From NCBI RefSeq assembly GCF_014648875.1, contig NZ_BMRY01000001.1, positions 167,209 through 231,208 on the forward strand: a stretch of DNA of 64,000 nucleotides. The letters run 5' to 3'. Source of the stretch: Streptomyces parvus (lineage in GTDB: Bacteria > Actinomycetota > Actinomycetes > Streptomycetales > Streptomycetaceae). The position numbers and the translations under genes were made by a program. Under the pieces are notes generated by a model that had not been told where the DNA came from, searched no databases, and was given only the letters and a program-made list of their open reading frames with translations. Below are positions 16,052 through 28,101 of this stretch, one piece after another (the stretch's first letter is position 1; each line of letters starts with the position of its first letter).

Positions 16052-17926
16052 TTGAGCACTGAAACCCCCCAACGCCGTTCCAGATTCCGATGGATACCCG
16101 CACGCAGCGGCAGATCCAAGGTCGTCGCGGGCCTGACCGCGCTGGTCGTGCCGCTGGCCGCGATGGTGGGACTCGCCACCCCCGCCTCGGCAGCCGCGTC
16201 GGCCACCGCCACGTACACCAAGAAGTCCGACTGGGGCAGCGGCTTCGAGGGCCAGTGGACGGTGAAGAACACCGGCACCACCGCGCTCTCCTCCTGGACC
16301 ATCGAGTGGGACTTCCCCTCGGGCACCTCGGCGGGCTCCGCCTGGGACGCCAACCTCACCAAGAGCGGGAACCACTACACCGCCAAGAACCTCGCCTGGA
16401 ACGGGACCGTCGCGCCCGGCGCCAGCATCAGCTTCGGTTTCAACGGCACCGGCTCCGGCTCCCCCACGGGCTGCAAGCTGAACGGCGCCTCCTGTGACGG
16501 CGGCTCGGTGCCCGGCGACAACGCGCCGTCCGCCCCCGGCAAGCCCACCGCGAGCGACATCACCGACACCTCGGTGAAGCTCAGCTGGACCGCGGCCACC
16601 GACGACAACGGCGTCAAGAACTACGACGTCCTGCGCGACGGCGCGAAGGTCGCCACGGTCACCGGCACGACGTACACCAACACCGGCCTGACCGCGGGCA
16701 CCGACTACTCCTACGCCGTGCAGGCCCGGGACACCGCCGACCAGACCGGCCCGGTCTCCGGCTCCGTCGCCGTGCGCACCACCGGCGGGAACGGCGGAGA
16801 GCCGCCCGTCGGTGACAAGATCAACATGGGCTACTTCACCAACTGGGGCGTCTACGGGCGCAACTACCACGTCAAGAACCTGGTGACGTCCGGCACGGCC
16901 GCGAAGATCACGCACATCAACTACGCCTTCGGCAACGTGCAGAACGGCAAGTGCACCATCGGCGACGCGTACGCCGACTACGACAAGGCGTACACCGCCG
17001 ACCAGTCCGTCGACGGCGTCGCCGACACCTGGGACCAGCCGCTGCGCGGCAACTTCAACCAGCTGCGCAAGCTGAAGGCCAAGTTCCCGCACATCAAGGT
17101 CCTCTGGTCGTTCGGCGGCTGGACCTGGTCCGGCGGCTTCGGCCAGGCCGTCCAGAACCCCGCGGCCTTCGCCCAGTCCTGCCACGACCTGGTCGAGGAC
17201 CCCCGCTGGGCCGATGTCTTCGACGGCATCGACCTGGACTGGGAGTACCCCAACGCCTGTGGTCTGAGCTGTGACACCAGCGGTCCGGCCGCGATCAAGA
17301 CCATGGCCGACGCGATGCGCGCGAAGTTCGGCGCGGACTACCTGGTCACCGCCGCCATCACCGCGGACGCCTCCGACGGCGGCAAGATCGACGCCGCGGA
17401 CTACGCGGGCGCTGCCAAGTCCTTCGACTGGTACAACGTGATGACGTACGACTTCTTCGGCGCCTGGGCGAAGCAGGGCCCGACGGCCCCGCACTCCCCG
17501 CTGACCTCGTACGCCGGCATCCCCCAGGCGGGCTTCAACTCCGCCGACGCCATCGCGAAGCTGAAGGCGAAGGGCGTTCCGGCCAAGAAGCTGCTCCTCG
17601 GCATCGGCTTCTACGGCCGCGGCTGGACCGGCGTCACCCAGGCCGCCCCCGGCGGCACGGCGACCGGCGCGGCGCCGGGCACGTACGAGGCGGGCATCGA
17701 GGACTACAAGGTCCTCAAGAGCTCCTGCCCGTCGACCGGCACCGTCGCCGGCACCGCGTACGCCCACTGCGGCACCAACTGGTGGAGCTACGACACCCCG
17801 GCCACCGTCGGCTCGAAGATGGCCTGGGCGAAGAACCAGGGCCTTGGAGGCGCGTTCTCCTGGGAGTTCTCCGGTGACACCACCAACGGCGAGCTCGTGA
17901 GCGCGATGGCCAACGGCCTGAAGTAA
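16052..17926 (+). CDS. chiC: secreted modular chitinase (CBM2-FnIII-GH18), ChiC-like
   Basis: A 624-residue extracellular endochitinase. Twin-Arg/Lys-rich signal peptide to about residue 48 (ending PASAA), a family-2 carbohydrate-binding module at about 49-153 (WTVKNTGTTALSSWTIEWDF, with the cysteine pair near its end), a fibronectin type III domain at about 163-250, and a GH18 catalytic barrel at about 262-624. The catalytic DxxDxDxE is DGIDLDWE at 391-398, with Glu398 the proton donor; FGGWTWSGGFGQAV and YNVMTYDFFGAW are further GH18 signatures. This architecture and length match ChiC of S. lividans/S. coelicolor. The start is TTG at 16052 after GAGGAG. It is controlled by the repeats at 15905-15937 and ends in a strong terminator. 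Confidence 0.95.
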   Translation: MSTETPQRRSRFRWIPARSGRSKVVAGLTALVVPLAAMVGLATPASAAASATATYTKKSDWGSGFEGQWTVKNTGTTALSSWTIEWDFPSGTSAGSAWDANLTKSGNHYTAKNLAWNGTVAPGASISFGFNGTGSGSPTGCKLNGASCDGGSVPGDNAPSAPGKPTASDITDTSVKLSWTAATDDNGVKNYDVLRDGAKVATVTGTTYTNTGLTAGTDYSYAVQARDTADQTGPVSGSVAVRTTGGNGGEPPVGDKINMGYFTNWGVYGRNYHVKNLVTSGTAAKITHINYAFGNVQNGKCTIGDAYADYDKAYTADQSVDGVADTWDQPLRGNFNQLRKLKAKFPHIKVLWSFGGWTWSGGFGQAVQNPAAFAQSCHDLVEDPRWADVFDGIDLDWEYPNACGLSCDTSGPAAIKTMADAMRAKFGADYLVTAAITADASDGGKIDAADYAGAAKSFDWYNVMTYDFFGAWAKQGPTAPHSPLTSYAGIPQAGFNSADAIAKLKAKGVPAKKLLLGIGFYGRGWTGVTQAAPGGTATGAAPGTYEAGIEDYKVLKSSCPSTGTVAGTAYAHCGTNWWSYDTPATVGSKMAWAKNQGLGGAFSWEFSGDTTNGELVSAMANGLK

Positions 17927-17974
17927 TCCCCACGCCTCAGGCCGAGGCACGAAAAGCACGACCCCGGAAAAGCA

Positions 17975-18012
17975 CCGGGGAGACGGGTCCGCCCCCCGTC
18001 TCCCCGGTTTTT
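17975..18012. terminator. intrinsic terminator between chiC and the DUF2550 gene
   Basis: CCGGGGAGACGGG (17975-17987) pairs perfectly with CCCGTCTCCCCGG (17995-18007), followed by TTTTT at 18008-18012. On the minus strand the hairpin is followed by a CTTTTC stretch, so it may also stop the convergent gene. Confidence 0.88.
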
Positions 18013-18040
18013 CGCTGTGCACGGCCCTGTGTACGGGCCG

Positions 18041-18493
18041 CTACGCCACGTTCACCCTCTGGCCGGGCGGTGCCGCCTCCAGCCAGGCCAGGAAGCCGGT
18101 GAGGGCGTCCTCGCTCATCGCCAGCTCCAGGCGCGTCCCCCGGTGGAGACAGCCGAGCACGACGGAGTCGGACAGCAGCGCGAGCTCCTCCTCGCCCTCC
18201 GGCATCCGGCGGGCGATCACCTCGATCGCAGAACGCTCCAGGCCCCGGCGGGGGCGAGGAGCGTAGGAGAAGACCCGGAACCAGTCGACGCGGTCACCGC
18301 TGTAGCGGGCGACCCCGTACACCCAGCCTTTGCCGAGGGAATCCGGTTCCTCGGAGACGTCCCAGCGCAGGCTGCAGTCGAAGGTCCCTCCGGAGCGCTG
18401 GATCAGCCGCCGGCGCAGACCGAAGACGAACAGTCCCAGCAGGACCATGACGACGACGGACAAGCCCACCCACAACGCGAGGACCATCTCCAC
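18041..18493 (-). CDS. DUF2550 family membrane-anchored protein
   Basis: 150 residues with one N-terminal membrane segment (LALWVGLSVVVMVLLGLFVFGL) followed by a basic stop-transfer RRR and a soluble domain (GTFDCSLRW...GWVYGVARYSGDRVDWFRVFSYAPRPRR) typical of the actinobacterial DUF2550 family. It is always found downstream of atpC in actinomycetes. GTG at 18493 is preceded by AGGAGG. Biochemical role unknown; the position suggests a membrane protein linked loosely to the ATP synthase locus, though a hairpin separates it from atpC. Confidence 0.82.
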   Translation of the reverse strand: MEMVLALWVGLSVVVMVLLGLFVFGLRRRLIQRSGGTFDCSLRWDVSEEPDSLGKGWVYGVARYSGDRVDWFRVFSYAPRPRRGLERSAIEVIARRMPEGEEELALLSDSVVLGCLHRGTRLELAMSEDALTGFLAWLEAAPPGQRVNVA

Positions 18494-18549
18494 CGACCTC
18501 CTCGCATCGTCGAGTAACGAACACCGAAACCGTATTGCACCTGCATCGC

Positions 18550-18596
18550 CTCAGCCGCGACACGGCTGGATCGCTCCAGCTCGGGCCGCGGCTGAG
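18550..18596. terminator. hairpin after the atp operon
   Basis: CTCAGCCGCG (18550-18559) pairs with CGCGGCTGAG (18587-18596), enclosing a second stem GCTGGA/TCCAGC (18565-18570 / 18575-18580). It lies 25 bp past atpC and upstream of the DUF2550 gene. No T-run follows on the minus strand, so termination strength is uncertain. Confidence 0.6.
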
Positions 18597-18620
18597 TAAA
18601 AACATCTGTCCGTGGGGGTG

Positions 18621-18995
18621 CTAGAGCACCGCCACCGCGCGCAGACGGATCTCGGCGCGCCGCTCGGCGGCAGCGTCGGCATCCGACTTCGCGAGCTCCA
18701 GCGCCCGCTCGGCGCGCTGGACATCGATCTCGTCCGCCAGCTCGGCGATCTCGGCCAGCAGCGACAGCTTGTCGTCCGCGAACGAGATGAATCCACCGTG
18801 CACAGCGGCGACGACGGTGCCGCCCTCGCTCGTGCGGATCGTCACCGGGCCCGATTCCAGCACACCGAGAAGCGGCTGGTGACCGGGCATGACGCCGATG
18901 TCGCCGGACGTGGTACGCGCGACGACCAGGGTGGCCTCGCCGGACCAGACACTTCGGTCCGCGGCGACCAGCTCGACATGCAGCTCAGCAGCCAA
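18621..18995 (-). CDS. atpC: ATP synthase epsilon subunit
   Basis: 124-residue epsilon subunit of F1, part of the central stalk and an inhibitor of ATP hydrolysis. N-terminal beta-sandwich ([39 protein letters not shown]) and the C-terminal helical hairpin ([30 protein letters not shown]) are both present. Last gene of the operon, 110 bp after atpD with a short GC-rich intergenic stretch. Confidence 0.95.
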   Translation of the reverse strand: MAAELHVELVAADRSVWSGEATLVVARTTSGDIGVMPGHQPLLGVLESGPVTIRTSEGGTVVAAVHGGFISFADDKLSLLAEIAELADEIDVQRAERALELAKSDADAAAERRAEIRLRAVAVL

Positions 18996-19105
18996 GGGTG
19001 GCTCCTCGGGTCACCACCCGGCCGCCCGGCCGGGTGTTGGGTCAATTCTACGGGGCGTGGTGAGGGGGGTGGGACCACACCCACCCCCCTCGGTGAGCCG
19101 GAGGC

Positions 19106-21465
<2,360 letters not shown>

Positions 21466-21468
21466 CGA

Positions 21469-23040
21469 TCAGCCCTCGCCCAGGAGCTTGCCGTCCGAGG
21501 TCTCGAACTGCTGCTTGAAGGCGGCGATCGCGTCGGCGATCGACTGCAGCGTGTCGTCGGACATCTTGCCGCCCTCGGCGATGCTGGTCAGGAGGTCCTT
21601 GCGCTCACGGCGCAGGAACTCCAGCAGCTCGCTCTCGAAGCGACGGATGTCCTCGACCGGGACGTCGTCCATCTTGCCCGTGGTGCCGGCCCAGACCGAG
21701 ACGACCTGCTCCTCCATCGGGAACGGGGCGTACTGCGGCTGCTTCAGCAGCTCGACCATGCGCTTACCGCGCTCCAGCGAGGCCTTCGAGGCCGCGTCCA
21801 GGTCGGAACCGAAGGCGGCGAACGCCTCCAGCTCGCGGTACTGGGCGAGGTCCACGCGGAGCCGGCCGGAGACCTGCTTCATGGCCTTGTGCTGGGCGGA
21901 GCCACCGACACGGGAGACCGAGATACCGACGTTGAGCGCCGGACGCTGACCCGCGTTGAACAGGTCGGACTCCAGGAAGCACTGGCCGTCGGTGATGGAG
22001 ATGACGTTGGTCGGGATGAACGCCGACACGTCGTTCGCCTTGGTCTCGACGATCGGGAGGCCCGTCATCGAACCGGCGCCCATGTCGTCGGAGAGCTTGG
22101 CGCAGCGCTCCAGCAGACGGGAGTGCAGGTAGAAGACGTCACCCGGGTAGGCCTCGCGGCCCGGCGGGCGGCGCAGCAGCAGGGACACGGCGCGGTAGGC
22201 GTCGGCCTGCTTCGAGAGGTCGTCGAAGATGATCAGGACGTGCTTGCCCTGGTACATCCAGTGCTGGCCGATGGCCGAACCGGTGTACGGCGCCAGGTAC
22301 TTGAAGCCGGCCGGGTCGGACGCCGGGGCGGCGACGATGGTCGTGTACTCCAGCGCACCGGCCTCTTCGAGCGCACCACGCACGGAGGCGATGGTGGAAC
22401 CCTTCTGACCGATGGCGACGTAGATGCAGCGGACCTGCTTGTTCACGTCGCCCGAGCGCCAGTTGTCGCGCTGGTTGATGATCGTGTCGACGGCCAGCGC
22501 GGTCTTACCCGTCTGACGGTCGCCGATGATCAGCTGACGCTGGCCGCGGCCGATCGGCACCATGGCGTCGACGGCCTTGTAGCCGGTCTGCATCGGCTCG
22601 TGCACCGACTTGCGGACCATGACGCCAGGGGCCTGCAGCTCGAGGGCGCGACGGCTGTCGGTCTCGATCTCGCCGAGACCGTCGATCGGGTTGCCGAGCG
22701 GGTCGACGACGCGGCCGAGGTAGCCCTCGCCGACGCCGACGGAGAGCACCTCACCGGTGCGCTGCACCGGCTGGCCCTCCTCGATTCCGCTGAACTCGCC
22801 GAGGACGATCGCACCGATCTCGCGCTCCTCGAGGTTGAGGGCGAGACCGAGGGTGCCGTCCTCGAACTTCAGCAGCTCGTTCGCCATGGCGGAGGGCAGA
22901 CCCTCCACCTTCGCGATGCCGTCGCCGGCAACGCTGACCGTACCGACCTCCTCGCGCGAGGCCGCGTCCGGCTGGTACGACTGGACAAAGTTATCCAGTG
23001 CGTCCCGGATCTCCTCCGGCCGGATCGTGAGCTCCGCCAT
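21469..23040 (-). CDS. atpA: ATP synthase alpha subunit
   Basis: 523-residue non-catalytic alpha subunit of F1. Walker A GDRQTGKT at 173-180; [20 protein letters not shown] forms the N-terminal segment that contacts delta; VGSAxxx motif appears as [12 protein letters not shown]. The ATG at 23040 gives the family N-terminus [10 protein letters not shown]; an open frame continues to 23127 through a hairpin and is not coding. Preceded by a 129-bp intergenic region, the longest within the operon. Confidence 0.97.
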   Translation of the reverse strand: MAELTIRPEEIRDALDNFVQSYQPDAASREEVGTVSVAGDGIAKVEGLPSAMANELLKFEDGTLGLALNLEEREIGAIVLGEFSGIEEGQPVQRTGEVLSVGVGEGYLGRVVDPLGNPIDGLGEIETDSRRALELQAPGVMVRKSVHEPMQTGYKAVDAMVPIGRGQRQLIIGDRQTGKTALAVDTIINQRDNWRSGDVNKQVRCIYVAIGQKGSTIASVRGALEEAGALEYTTIVAAPASDPAGFKYLAPYTGSAIGQHWMYQGKHVLIIFDDLSKQADAYRAVSLLLRRPPGREAYPGDVFYLHSRLLERCAKLSDDMGAGSMTGLPIVETKANDVSAFIPTNVISITDGQCFLESDLFNAGQRPALNVGISVSRVGGSAQHKAMKQVSGRLRVDLAQYRELEAFAAFGSDLDAASKASLERGKRMVELLKQPQYAPFPMEEQVVSVWAGTTGKMDDVPVEDIRRFESELLEFLRRERKDLLTSIAEGGKMSDDTLQSIADAIAAFKQQFETSDGKLLGEG

Positions 23041-23087
23041 CTGGGTTCCCTGCTCTCCTTGTTGGGCCCGAAGTTTCTTAAGGGGGT

Positions 23088-23105
23088 CTGGGGGCCGACC
23101 CCCAG
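23088..23105 (-). promoter_or_regulatory. hairpin in the atpH-atpA intergenic region
   Basis: CTGGGGG (23088-23094) and CCCCCAG (23099-23105) around a CCGA tetraloop, inside the 129-bp gap between atpH and atpA, flanked by AT-richer stretches (AAGTTTCTTAAG, CTTCTGCAATTTCTGC). It could be an mRNA processing or stabilising element that sets F1 versus Fo subunit ratios, or an attenuator. Inference only. Confidence 0.45.
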
Positions 23106-23169
23106 GAATCTTCTGCAATTTCTGCACGGCCCAACCGGGCCGCTGGTCTTGCTTTGGTCTTGCTCTGTC

Positions 23170-23985
23170 TCAGCCGGCCATGCGACGGGTCGCATCGTCG
23201 AGACGCTCCGCGACGGTGCCGTTGATGATCTCGTCACCGACACGCACCGAGACCCCGCCGAGGACCGAGGGGTCCACGTCCAGGTTCAGGTGCATCTCGC
23301 GGCCGTAGACCTTCGCCAGAGCGGCGCCGAGGCGCTGCTTCTGCCGGTCGCTGAGCGGCACCGCCGAGGTGACGACGGCGACCATGCGGTCCCGGCGCTC
23401 CGCGGCGAGCTTGGACAGCGAGTCCAGCCCTGCTTCCAGGCTACGTCCACGGGGCTGGGTCACGAGGCGGACGATGATCCGCTCGGTGACCGGCTGCGCC
23501 TTGCCGCCGAGCAGGCTGCGCAGCAGCTCGCCCTTGGCGGACGCCGTGGCCGTACGGCTGGTCAGCGCGGAACGCAGCTCCGGGTCGGAGCCGACGATCC
23601 GGCCGAACCGGAACAGCTCGTCCTCGACGTCGTCGAGGCCGCCGCCGCGCTGGGCCGCGGTGAGGTCGGCGGTGTTCGCCAGCTCCTCGACCGAGTCCAC
23701 CAGGTCACGGGACTGCGACCAGCGGGACCGGACGAGTCCGGAGACCAGGTCGACGGTCTCGCCGCCGACCTGTCCGCTGAGCAGGCGCGTGGCCAGCTCG
23801 GCCTTGCTCTCGCCGCTCTGGGCCGGGTCGGTGAGAACCCGGCGCAGGGATACTTCGCGGTCGAGCAGCGAGGTGACCGAGGCCAGCTCCTCGGCGAGCT
23901 TCGCCGCGTCGACCGACGTGTTGTCGGTCAGCGCGTCGAGACGCTCGCGTGCGGCAGCCAGTGCTTCGCGGCTCGCGCCGTTCAT
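23170..23985 (-). CDS. atpH: ATP synthase delta subunit
   Basis: 271-residue delta (OSCP-type) subunit of the peripheral stalk. Actinobacterial delta subunits are longer (about 270 residues) than the ~180 of E. coli, with an N-terminal helical extension, which is seen here. The C-terminal signature KVYGREMHLNLDVDPSVLGGVSVRVGDEIINGTV is complete. It overlaps atpF by four bases (ATG/TGA). Confidence 0.95.
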   Translation of the reverse strand: MNGASREALAAARERLDALTDNTSVDAAKLAEELASVTSLLDREVSLRRVLTDPAQSGESKAELATRLLSGQVGGETVDLVSGLVRSRWSQSRDLVDSVEELANTADLTAAQRGGGLDDVEDELFRFGRIVGSDPELRSALTSRTATASAKGELLRSLLGGKAQPVTERIIVRLVTQPRGRSLEAGLDSLSKLAAERRDRMVAVVTSAVPLSDRQKQRLGAALAKVYGREMHLNLDVDPSVLGGVSVRVGDEIINGTVAERLDDATRRMAG

Positions 23986-24518
23986 CGGGCCGCCTCGGCC
24001 TTCGCCTCGAGCTCGTCGAGGAACCGGTCGACGGTGCCGCTCTGCCGGGCGTGGTCCTGGAGGGACTCGCCGACGAGCTTGCCGGCCAGGTCGGTGGCGA
24101 GCTTGCCCACGTCCTGACGCAGCGCCGAGGCGGCGGCCTTGCGGTCGGCCTCGATCTGGGTGTGGCCGGCGGCGATGATCTCCTCGCGCTGGCGCTGACC
24201 CTCCGCCTTCATCTCCTGGATGATGACGGCACCCTGCTCCTGCGCCTCCTGACGCAGACGCGCGGCCTCGTGACGGGCCTCGTCGAGCTGGGCCTTGTAC
24301 TGCTCAAGAACGCTCTGCGCCTCGGTCTGAGCCGCTTCGGCCTTCTCGATGCCACCTTCGATCGCCTCGCGACGCTCGTCCAGGGCCTTGTTGATGGCCG
24401 GGAGGAGCTTCTTGTAGAAGACGAAGAAGACAATGCTGAAGCAGATCAGACCGATGACGATCTCGGGCCAGACCGGCAGCAGCGGTGACTGCGGCTCCTC
24501 GGCTGCCAAGTGCAACAT
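23982..24518 (-). CDS. atpF: ATP synthase b subunit
   Basis: 178-residue peripheral-stalk b subunit: one N-terminal membrane helix (PEIVIGLICFSIVFFVFYKKLLP) and then a long charged amphipathic helix (INKALDERREAIEGGIEKAEAAQTEA onward) that dimerises and reaches F1. ATG at 24518 with GAAAGG upstream. Ends overlapping atpH. Confidence 0.96.
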   Translation of the reverse strand: MLHLAAEEPQSPLLPVWPEIVIGLICFSIVFFVFYKKLLPAINKALDERREAIEGGIEKAEAAQTEAQSVLEQYKAQLDEARHEAARLRQEAQEQGAVIIQEMKAEGQRQREEIIAAGHTQIEADRKAAASALRQDVGKLATDLAGKLVGESLQDHARQSGTVDRFLDELEAKAEAAR

Positions 24519-24559
24519 GGTGGACCTTTCGTCGAAAACGTATCGTCAGGTCGCCAGGA

Positions 24560-24844
<285 letters not shown>

Positions 24845-24877
24845 CTAGGGGGTGTCCGGGTGGTGGCCCGGGTGTCC

Positions 24878-25711
24878 TCAGTGCGCTTCTTCGAGCGCCT
24901 GGGACAAGTACGTGGCGGTCAGCACGGTGAACACGTAGGCCTGGAGCGCCTGGATGAACATCTCGAAGACGGTCAGGGCCAGAGTCACGGCGAACGACGC
25001 GGTGGCGTAGACGGTGCCGAGGACGGTGCCGAGCATGTACCAGGTCGCGATCGTGAAGACCAGGATCAGGATGTGGCCGGCGAACATGTTCGCGAAGAGT
25101 CGGACCGCCAGCGTGAAGGGGCGCACGAAGATGTTCGAGACGAACTCGATCGGCGTCAGGATCACGTAGATCGGCTTGGGCAGGCCGCTGGGTACGCACA
25201 GGTTGCGGATACCGCCGACGAAGCCGTTGTTCCGGAAGGTCACCGTCATGTAGACGGCCCAGACGAGCAGGGCCAGTCCGACCGGGTACGCGATGAGCGA
25301 GCTCACCGGGAACTGTGCGATCGGGATGATCGCCCAGAGGTTCAGCATCCAGACGAAGAAGAACAGGGACACCAGCAGCGGGACGAAGGGCTCGCCCTTC
25401 TTGCCGATGATCTCCTTGGCGATGCCCCGGTGCACGAAGTCGTAGAGCGCCTCGGCGATCATCTGGAGCTTGCCCGGGATGACCTTGGGCTTGGAGAAGC
25501 CGGCCCAGAACAGAGCCAGGATGGCGAACGTCCCGATGATCGCGAGCAGCATCGGCTTGTTGAACTCGACCGGCCCGATGGTGAAGATCGGGTCGAAGAT
25601 GAACGACCACGCGCTCGGGGCTGGGAATCCGCACGAGCCCTGGAACAGGTGGCAGTCAACCTCGAAGGCGAGCGTCTGGGCGTCAGCAGTCACCAGGAGC
25701 TCCTTCTGCAT
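24878..25711 (-). CDS. atpB: ATP synthase a subunit
   Basis: 277-residue stator a subunit of Fo with five to six membrane helices. The essential Arg is in TLAVRLFANMFAGHIL (helix 4 by E. coli numbering) and the exit-channel helix QALQAYVFTVLTATYLSQALEEAH is complete. It follows atpI by about 200 bp. Confidence 0.96.
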   Translation of the reverse strand: MQKELLVTADAQTLAFEVDCHLFQGSCGFPAPSAWSFIFDPIFTIGPVEFNKPMLLAIIGTFAILALFWAGFSKPKVIPGKLQMIAEALYDFVHRGIAKEIIGKKGEPFVPLLVSLFFFVWMLNLWAIIPIAQFPVSSLIAYPVGLALLVWAVYMTVTFRNNGFVGGIRNLCVPSGLPKPIYVILTPIEFVSNIFVRPFTLAVRLFANMFAGHILILVFTIATWYMLGTVLGTVYATASFAVTLALTVFEMFIQALQAYVFTVLTATYLSQALEEAH

Positions 25712-25911
25712 GGCGCATGGATACGGCTACCTCGTTGTATCGGAGCGGCTGGCAGCCGCAGGTCGGCACCGGACTGGTTCTTACGGTGAGGAGGCGGCGG
25801 CCGGGCCCGAAGCCTCGCGATGTATCAGGCGACAGCCGTGTTGTCCGCGCCCGCAGTACCGCAACCGAGACCGGACGATAGCAGCATGTCGAACAGGGCT
25901 TTATCCCGGCC

Positions 25912-26352
25912 CTACTGGTCATGCTTCCCCTCGGTTCCGCCCGGGGTCTTCCCGCTCTCCCCGTCGGGATCGACGTACAGGGTCTTGCTCCTGGCGTGCA
26001 GCACGGTCTGCGTGACGATCCACGTGATCACCGAGACGACCAGCGTGAGGGCGAAGACCTGGAGGTCGAAGAGAGTGGTGTTCCTGATGGCCATGATGAG
26101 GCCGAGCAGGAGCACGAGCTGGACCGAGTAGACCAGCAGCCCCATGCCCTGGAAGAGGTGCGGCATCGACTTGGCGACCCACTGCAGCGCCAGCTGTCCG
26201 AGGGCCATGAAGAGGATGACCACCACGCAGCCCACGACGGCGCCGATCGCCCCCTTGCCGCCGACGACGAGCCCGCCGACGAGCGTGGCGATGGCTCCCA
26301 CCGCGGCGGTGGGGGTGGCGATGCGCAGTACTTCGCGCATGTCGGACTGCAT
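25912..26352 (-). CDS. atpI: ATP synthase protein I
   Basis: About 146 residues, four membrane segments (roughly 12-30, 36-56, 72-90, 100-120), the small hydrophobic protein that begins many bacterial atp operons and helps c-ring assembly or cation transport. I prefer ATG at 26352 (TGGAG seven bases upstream); ATG at 26397 or GTG at 26475 in the same frame would lengthen it by 15 or 41 residues. The 267 bp between this start and the next gene are comparatively AT-rich and probably hold the operon promoter, but no hexamer pair is convincing. Confidence 0.82.
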   Translation of the reverse strand: MQSDMREVLRIATPTAAVGAIATLVGGLVVGGKGAIGAVVGCVVVILFMALGQLALQWVAKSMPHLFQGMGLLVYSVQLVLLLGLIMAIRNTTLFDLQVFALTLVVSVITWIVTQTVLHARSKTLYVDPDGESGKTPGGTEGKHDQ

Positions 26353-26619
26353 GGCGGCAGCTCCACTGGTCTGAGAGGAGGAATGGGGCGTCGTCATGGA
26401 CGAGCGTAGGCCCGGTCCGCGAGGCGGATTACCAGGCCAATGGACCGTCTCACTAGGGTCCTTCGGCTCCGTCACCGGGTCTCGTGAACGGTATCACAAA
26501 CTATTTGATGAGGTCTTTACCTGGAAAGTGTGCCAACTGTCACACATGAGAGTTAACCCGCGCGTGTGTGCACGACAAGGCGGCGCATTGTCTGGTAATG
26601 CACCGCGGCTTCCGAATCG

Positions 26620-28005
26620 TCAACGGGAGGAATCGACGGAACGCCGGTCGGAGAAACGCGAACGAGGGCCGATCGCGGTAGCGCCGTTGACGCCGGCCAC
26701 CCCGACCGCCACAGGGGCCCGGTCGGCGTCCTGATCGCCCATCTGAGCGTCCCCCGCGCCCTGTTGGGCCCCGGAGGCCACGGGCACCGACTTCTCCCCG
26801 GAGGCGGGCGCAAGCGAGGAAGCCGGCTCCGGGGTGCTGTGGCGGTAGCGCGGCGGCACGAAGCGGTTGGCCCAGTGCGGGGCGCGCGGGGTGAAGCGCG
26901 GCATCAGCAGCAGGATCAGGCCGATCGCGCTGGCACCGACGATCATGAAGATGATCCACGTCGAGGCCGAGTGCACCGAGTACCCGACGGTGCCGAAGGC
27001 GATGAGGGCCGACCAGAAGTACATGATCAGCACGGCACGGCTGTGCGAGTGCCCGACCTCCAGCAGCCGGTGGTGCAGGTGCCCCCGGTCGGCGGCGAAC
27101 GGCGACTGGCCGTTCCAGGTGCGCCGGACGATGGCCAGGATCAGGTCGGCGGCCGGGATCGCGATGATCGTCAGCGGCAGCACCAGCGGGATGAAGACCG
27201 GGAACATCGCGTGGGTCGCCCCGCGCTCACTGCCCTCGAAGAAGATCTTCAGGTTGTCCGGGTCGACCTGGCCGGTGATCGAGATCGCTCCCGCCGCCAG
27301 CACCAGGCCGATCAGCATCGAGCCCGAGTCGCCCATGAAGATCCGCGCCGGGTGCATGTTGTGCGGCAGGAAACCGAGGCACATGCCCATGAGGATCGCC
27401 GCGAACAGCGTCGCGGGGGCCGCCGCCTCGATGCCGTACCCCATCCAGAGGCGGTAGGCGTACAGGAAGAACGCCGCCGACGCGATGCACACCATGCCCG
27501 CCGCGAGCCCGTCCAGGCCGTCGACGAAGTTGACCGCGTTGATCGTGATGACGACCAGCGCCACCGTGAGCAGAGTGCCCTGCCACTGGGTGAGGGCGAC
27601 CGTGCCGACGCCGGGGATCGGCAGCCACAGGATCGTGAGCCCCTGGATGACCATGACGGCGGCGGCGATCATCTGGCCGCCGAGCTTGATCAGGGCGTCG
27701 ATCTCGAACTTGTCGTCGAGCACGCCGATCAGCCAGATCAGGGCGGCGCCGGAGAGCAACGCCCGTGGCTCGTTGGAGAGTTCGAAGACGCCCTTCAGAT
27801 TGAACAGATGGTCGGCGACGATCAGCCCCGCACACAGCCCGCCGAACATCGCGATCCCACCGAGCCGGGGTGTCGGCTCCCGGTGGACGTCGCGCGCGCG
27901 GATCGCGGGCATCGCCCCGATCGCGATGGCGAACTTACGCACCGGTCCGGTCAGCAGATAGGTCACCGCTGCCGTGACACAGAGCGTCAGCAGGTAATCA
28001 CGCAC
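26620..28005 (-). CDS. undecaprenyl-phosphate GlcNAc-1-phosphate transferase (WecA/TagO-like)
   Basis: A 461-residue polytopic membrane enzyme of the MraY/WecA family that moves an N-acetylhexosamine-1-phosphate from a UDP-sugar to undecaprenyl phosphate, starting wall-polymer or glycopolymer synthesis. About eleven membrane segments. Family motifs: VHREPTPRLGGIAMFGG, WLIGVLDDKFEIDALIKLGGQ, NAVNFVDGLDGLAAG, MGDSGSMLIG and the WecA/TagO-type DRGHLHHRLLEVGHSH. I chose GTG at 28005 (MRDYLLTLCVTAAVTYLLTG) over the start at 28044. A basic, Ser/Pro-rich tail of ~70 residues follows the last helix. It lies directly upstream of the atp operon on the same strand. Confidence 0.87.
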   Translation of the reverse strand: MRDYLLTLCVTAAVTYLLTGPVRKFAIAIGAMPAIRARDVHREPTPRLGGIAMFGGLCAGLIVADHLFNLKGVFELSNEPRALLSGAALIWLIGVLDDKFEIDALIKLGGQMIAAAVMVIQGLTILWLPIPGVGTVALTQWQGTLLTVALVVITINAVNFVDGLDGLAAGMVCIASAAFFLYAYRLWMGYGIEAAAPATLFAAILMGMCLGFLPHNMHPARIFMGDSGSMLIGLVLAAGAISITGQVDPDNLKIFFEGSERGATHAMFPVFIPLVLPLTIIAIPAADLILAIVRRTWNGQSPFAADRGHLHHRLLEVGHSHSRAVLIMYFWSALIAFGTVGYSVHSASTWIIFMIVGASAIGLILLLMPRFTPRAPHWANRFVPPRYRHSTPEPASSLAPASGEKSVPVASGAQQGAGDAQMGDQDADRAPVAVGVAGVNGATAIGPRSRFSDRRSVDSSR

Positions 28006-28101
28006 GGGCTGCCCCACAGGTTTCGCCGGCCATCTCAGCCCCACACCCTAGTCTCTGTTACAAGGACTCCACGGTACGGGTGACGGTTCCATGCGCCTCG
28101 C

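Noticed and set aside
14981..18022. 1,013-residue minus-strand frame opposite chiR and chiC
   Set aside because: Crosses the chiC promoter and terminator and mirrors the codon positions of real genes.
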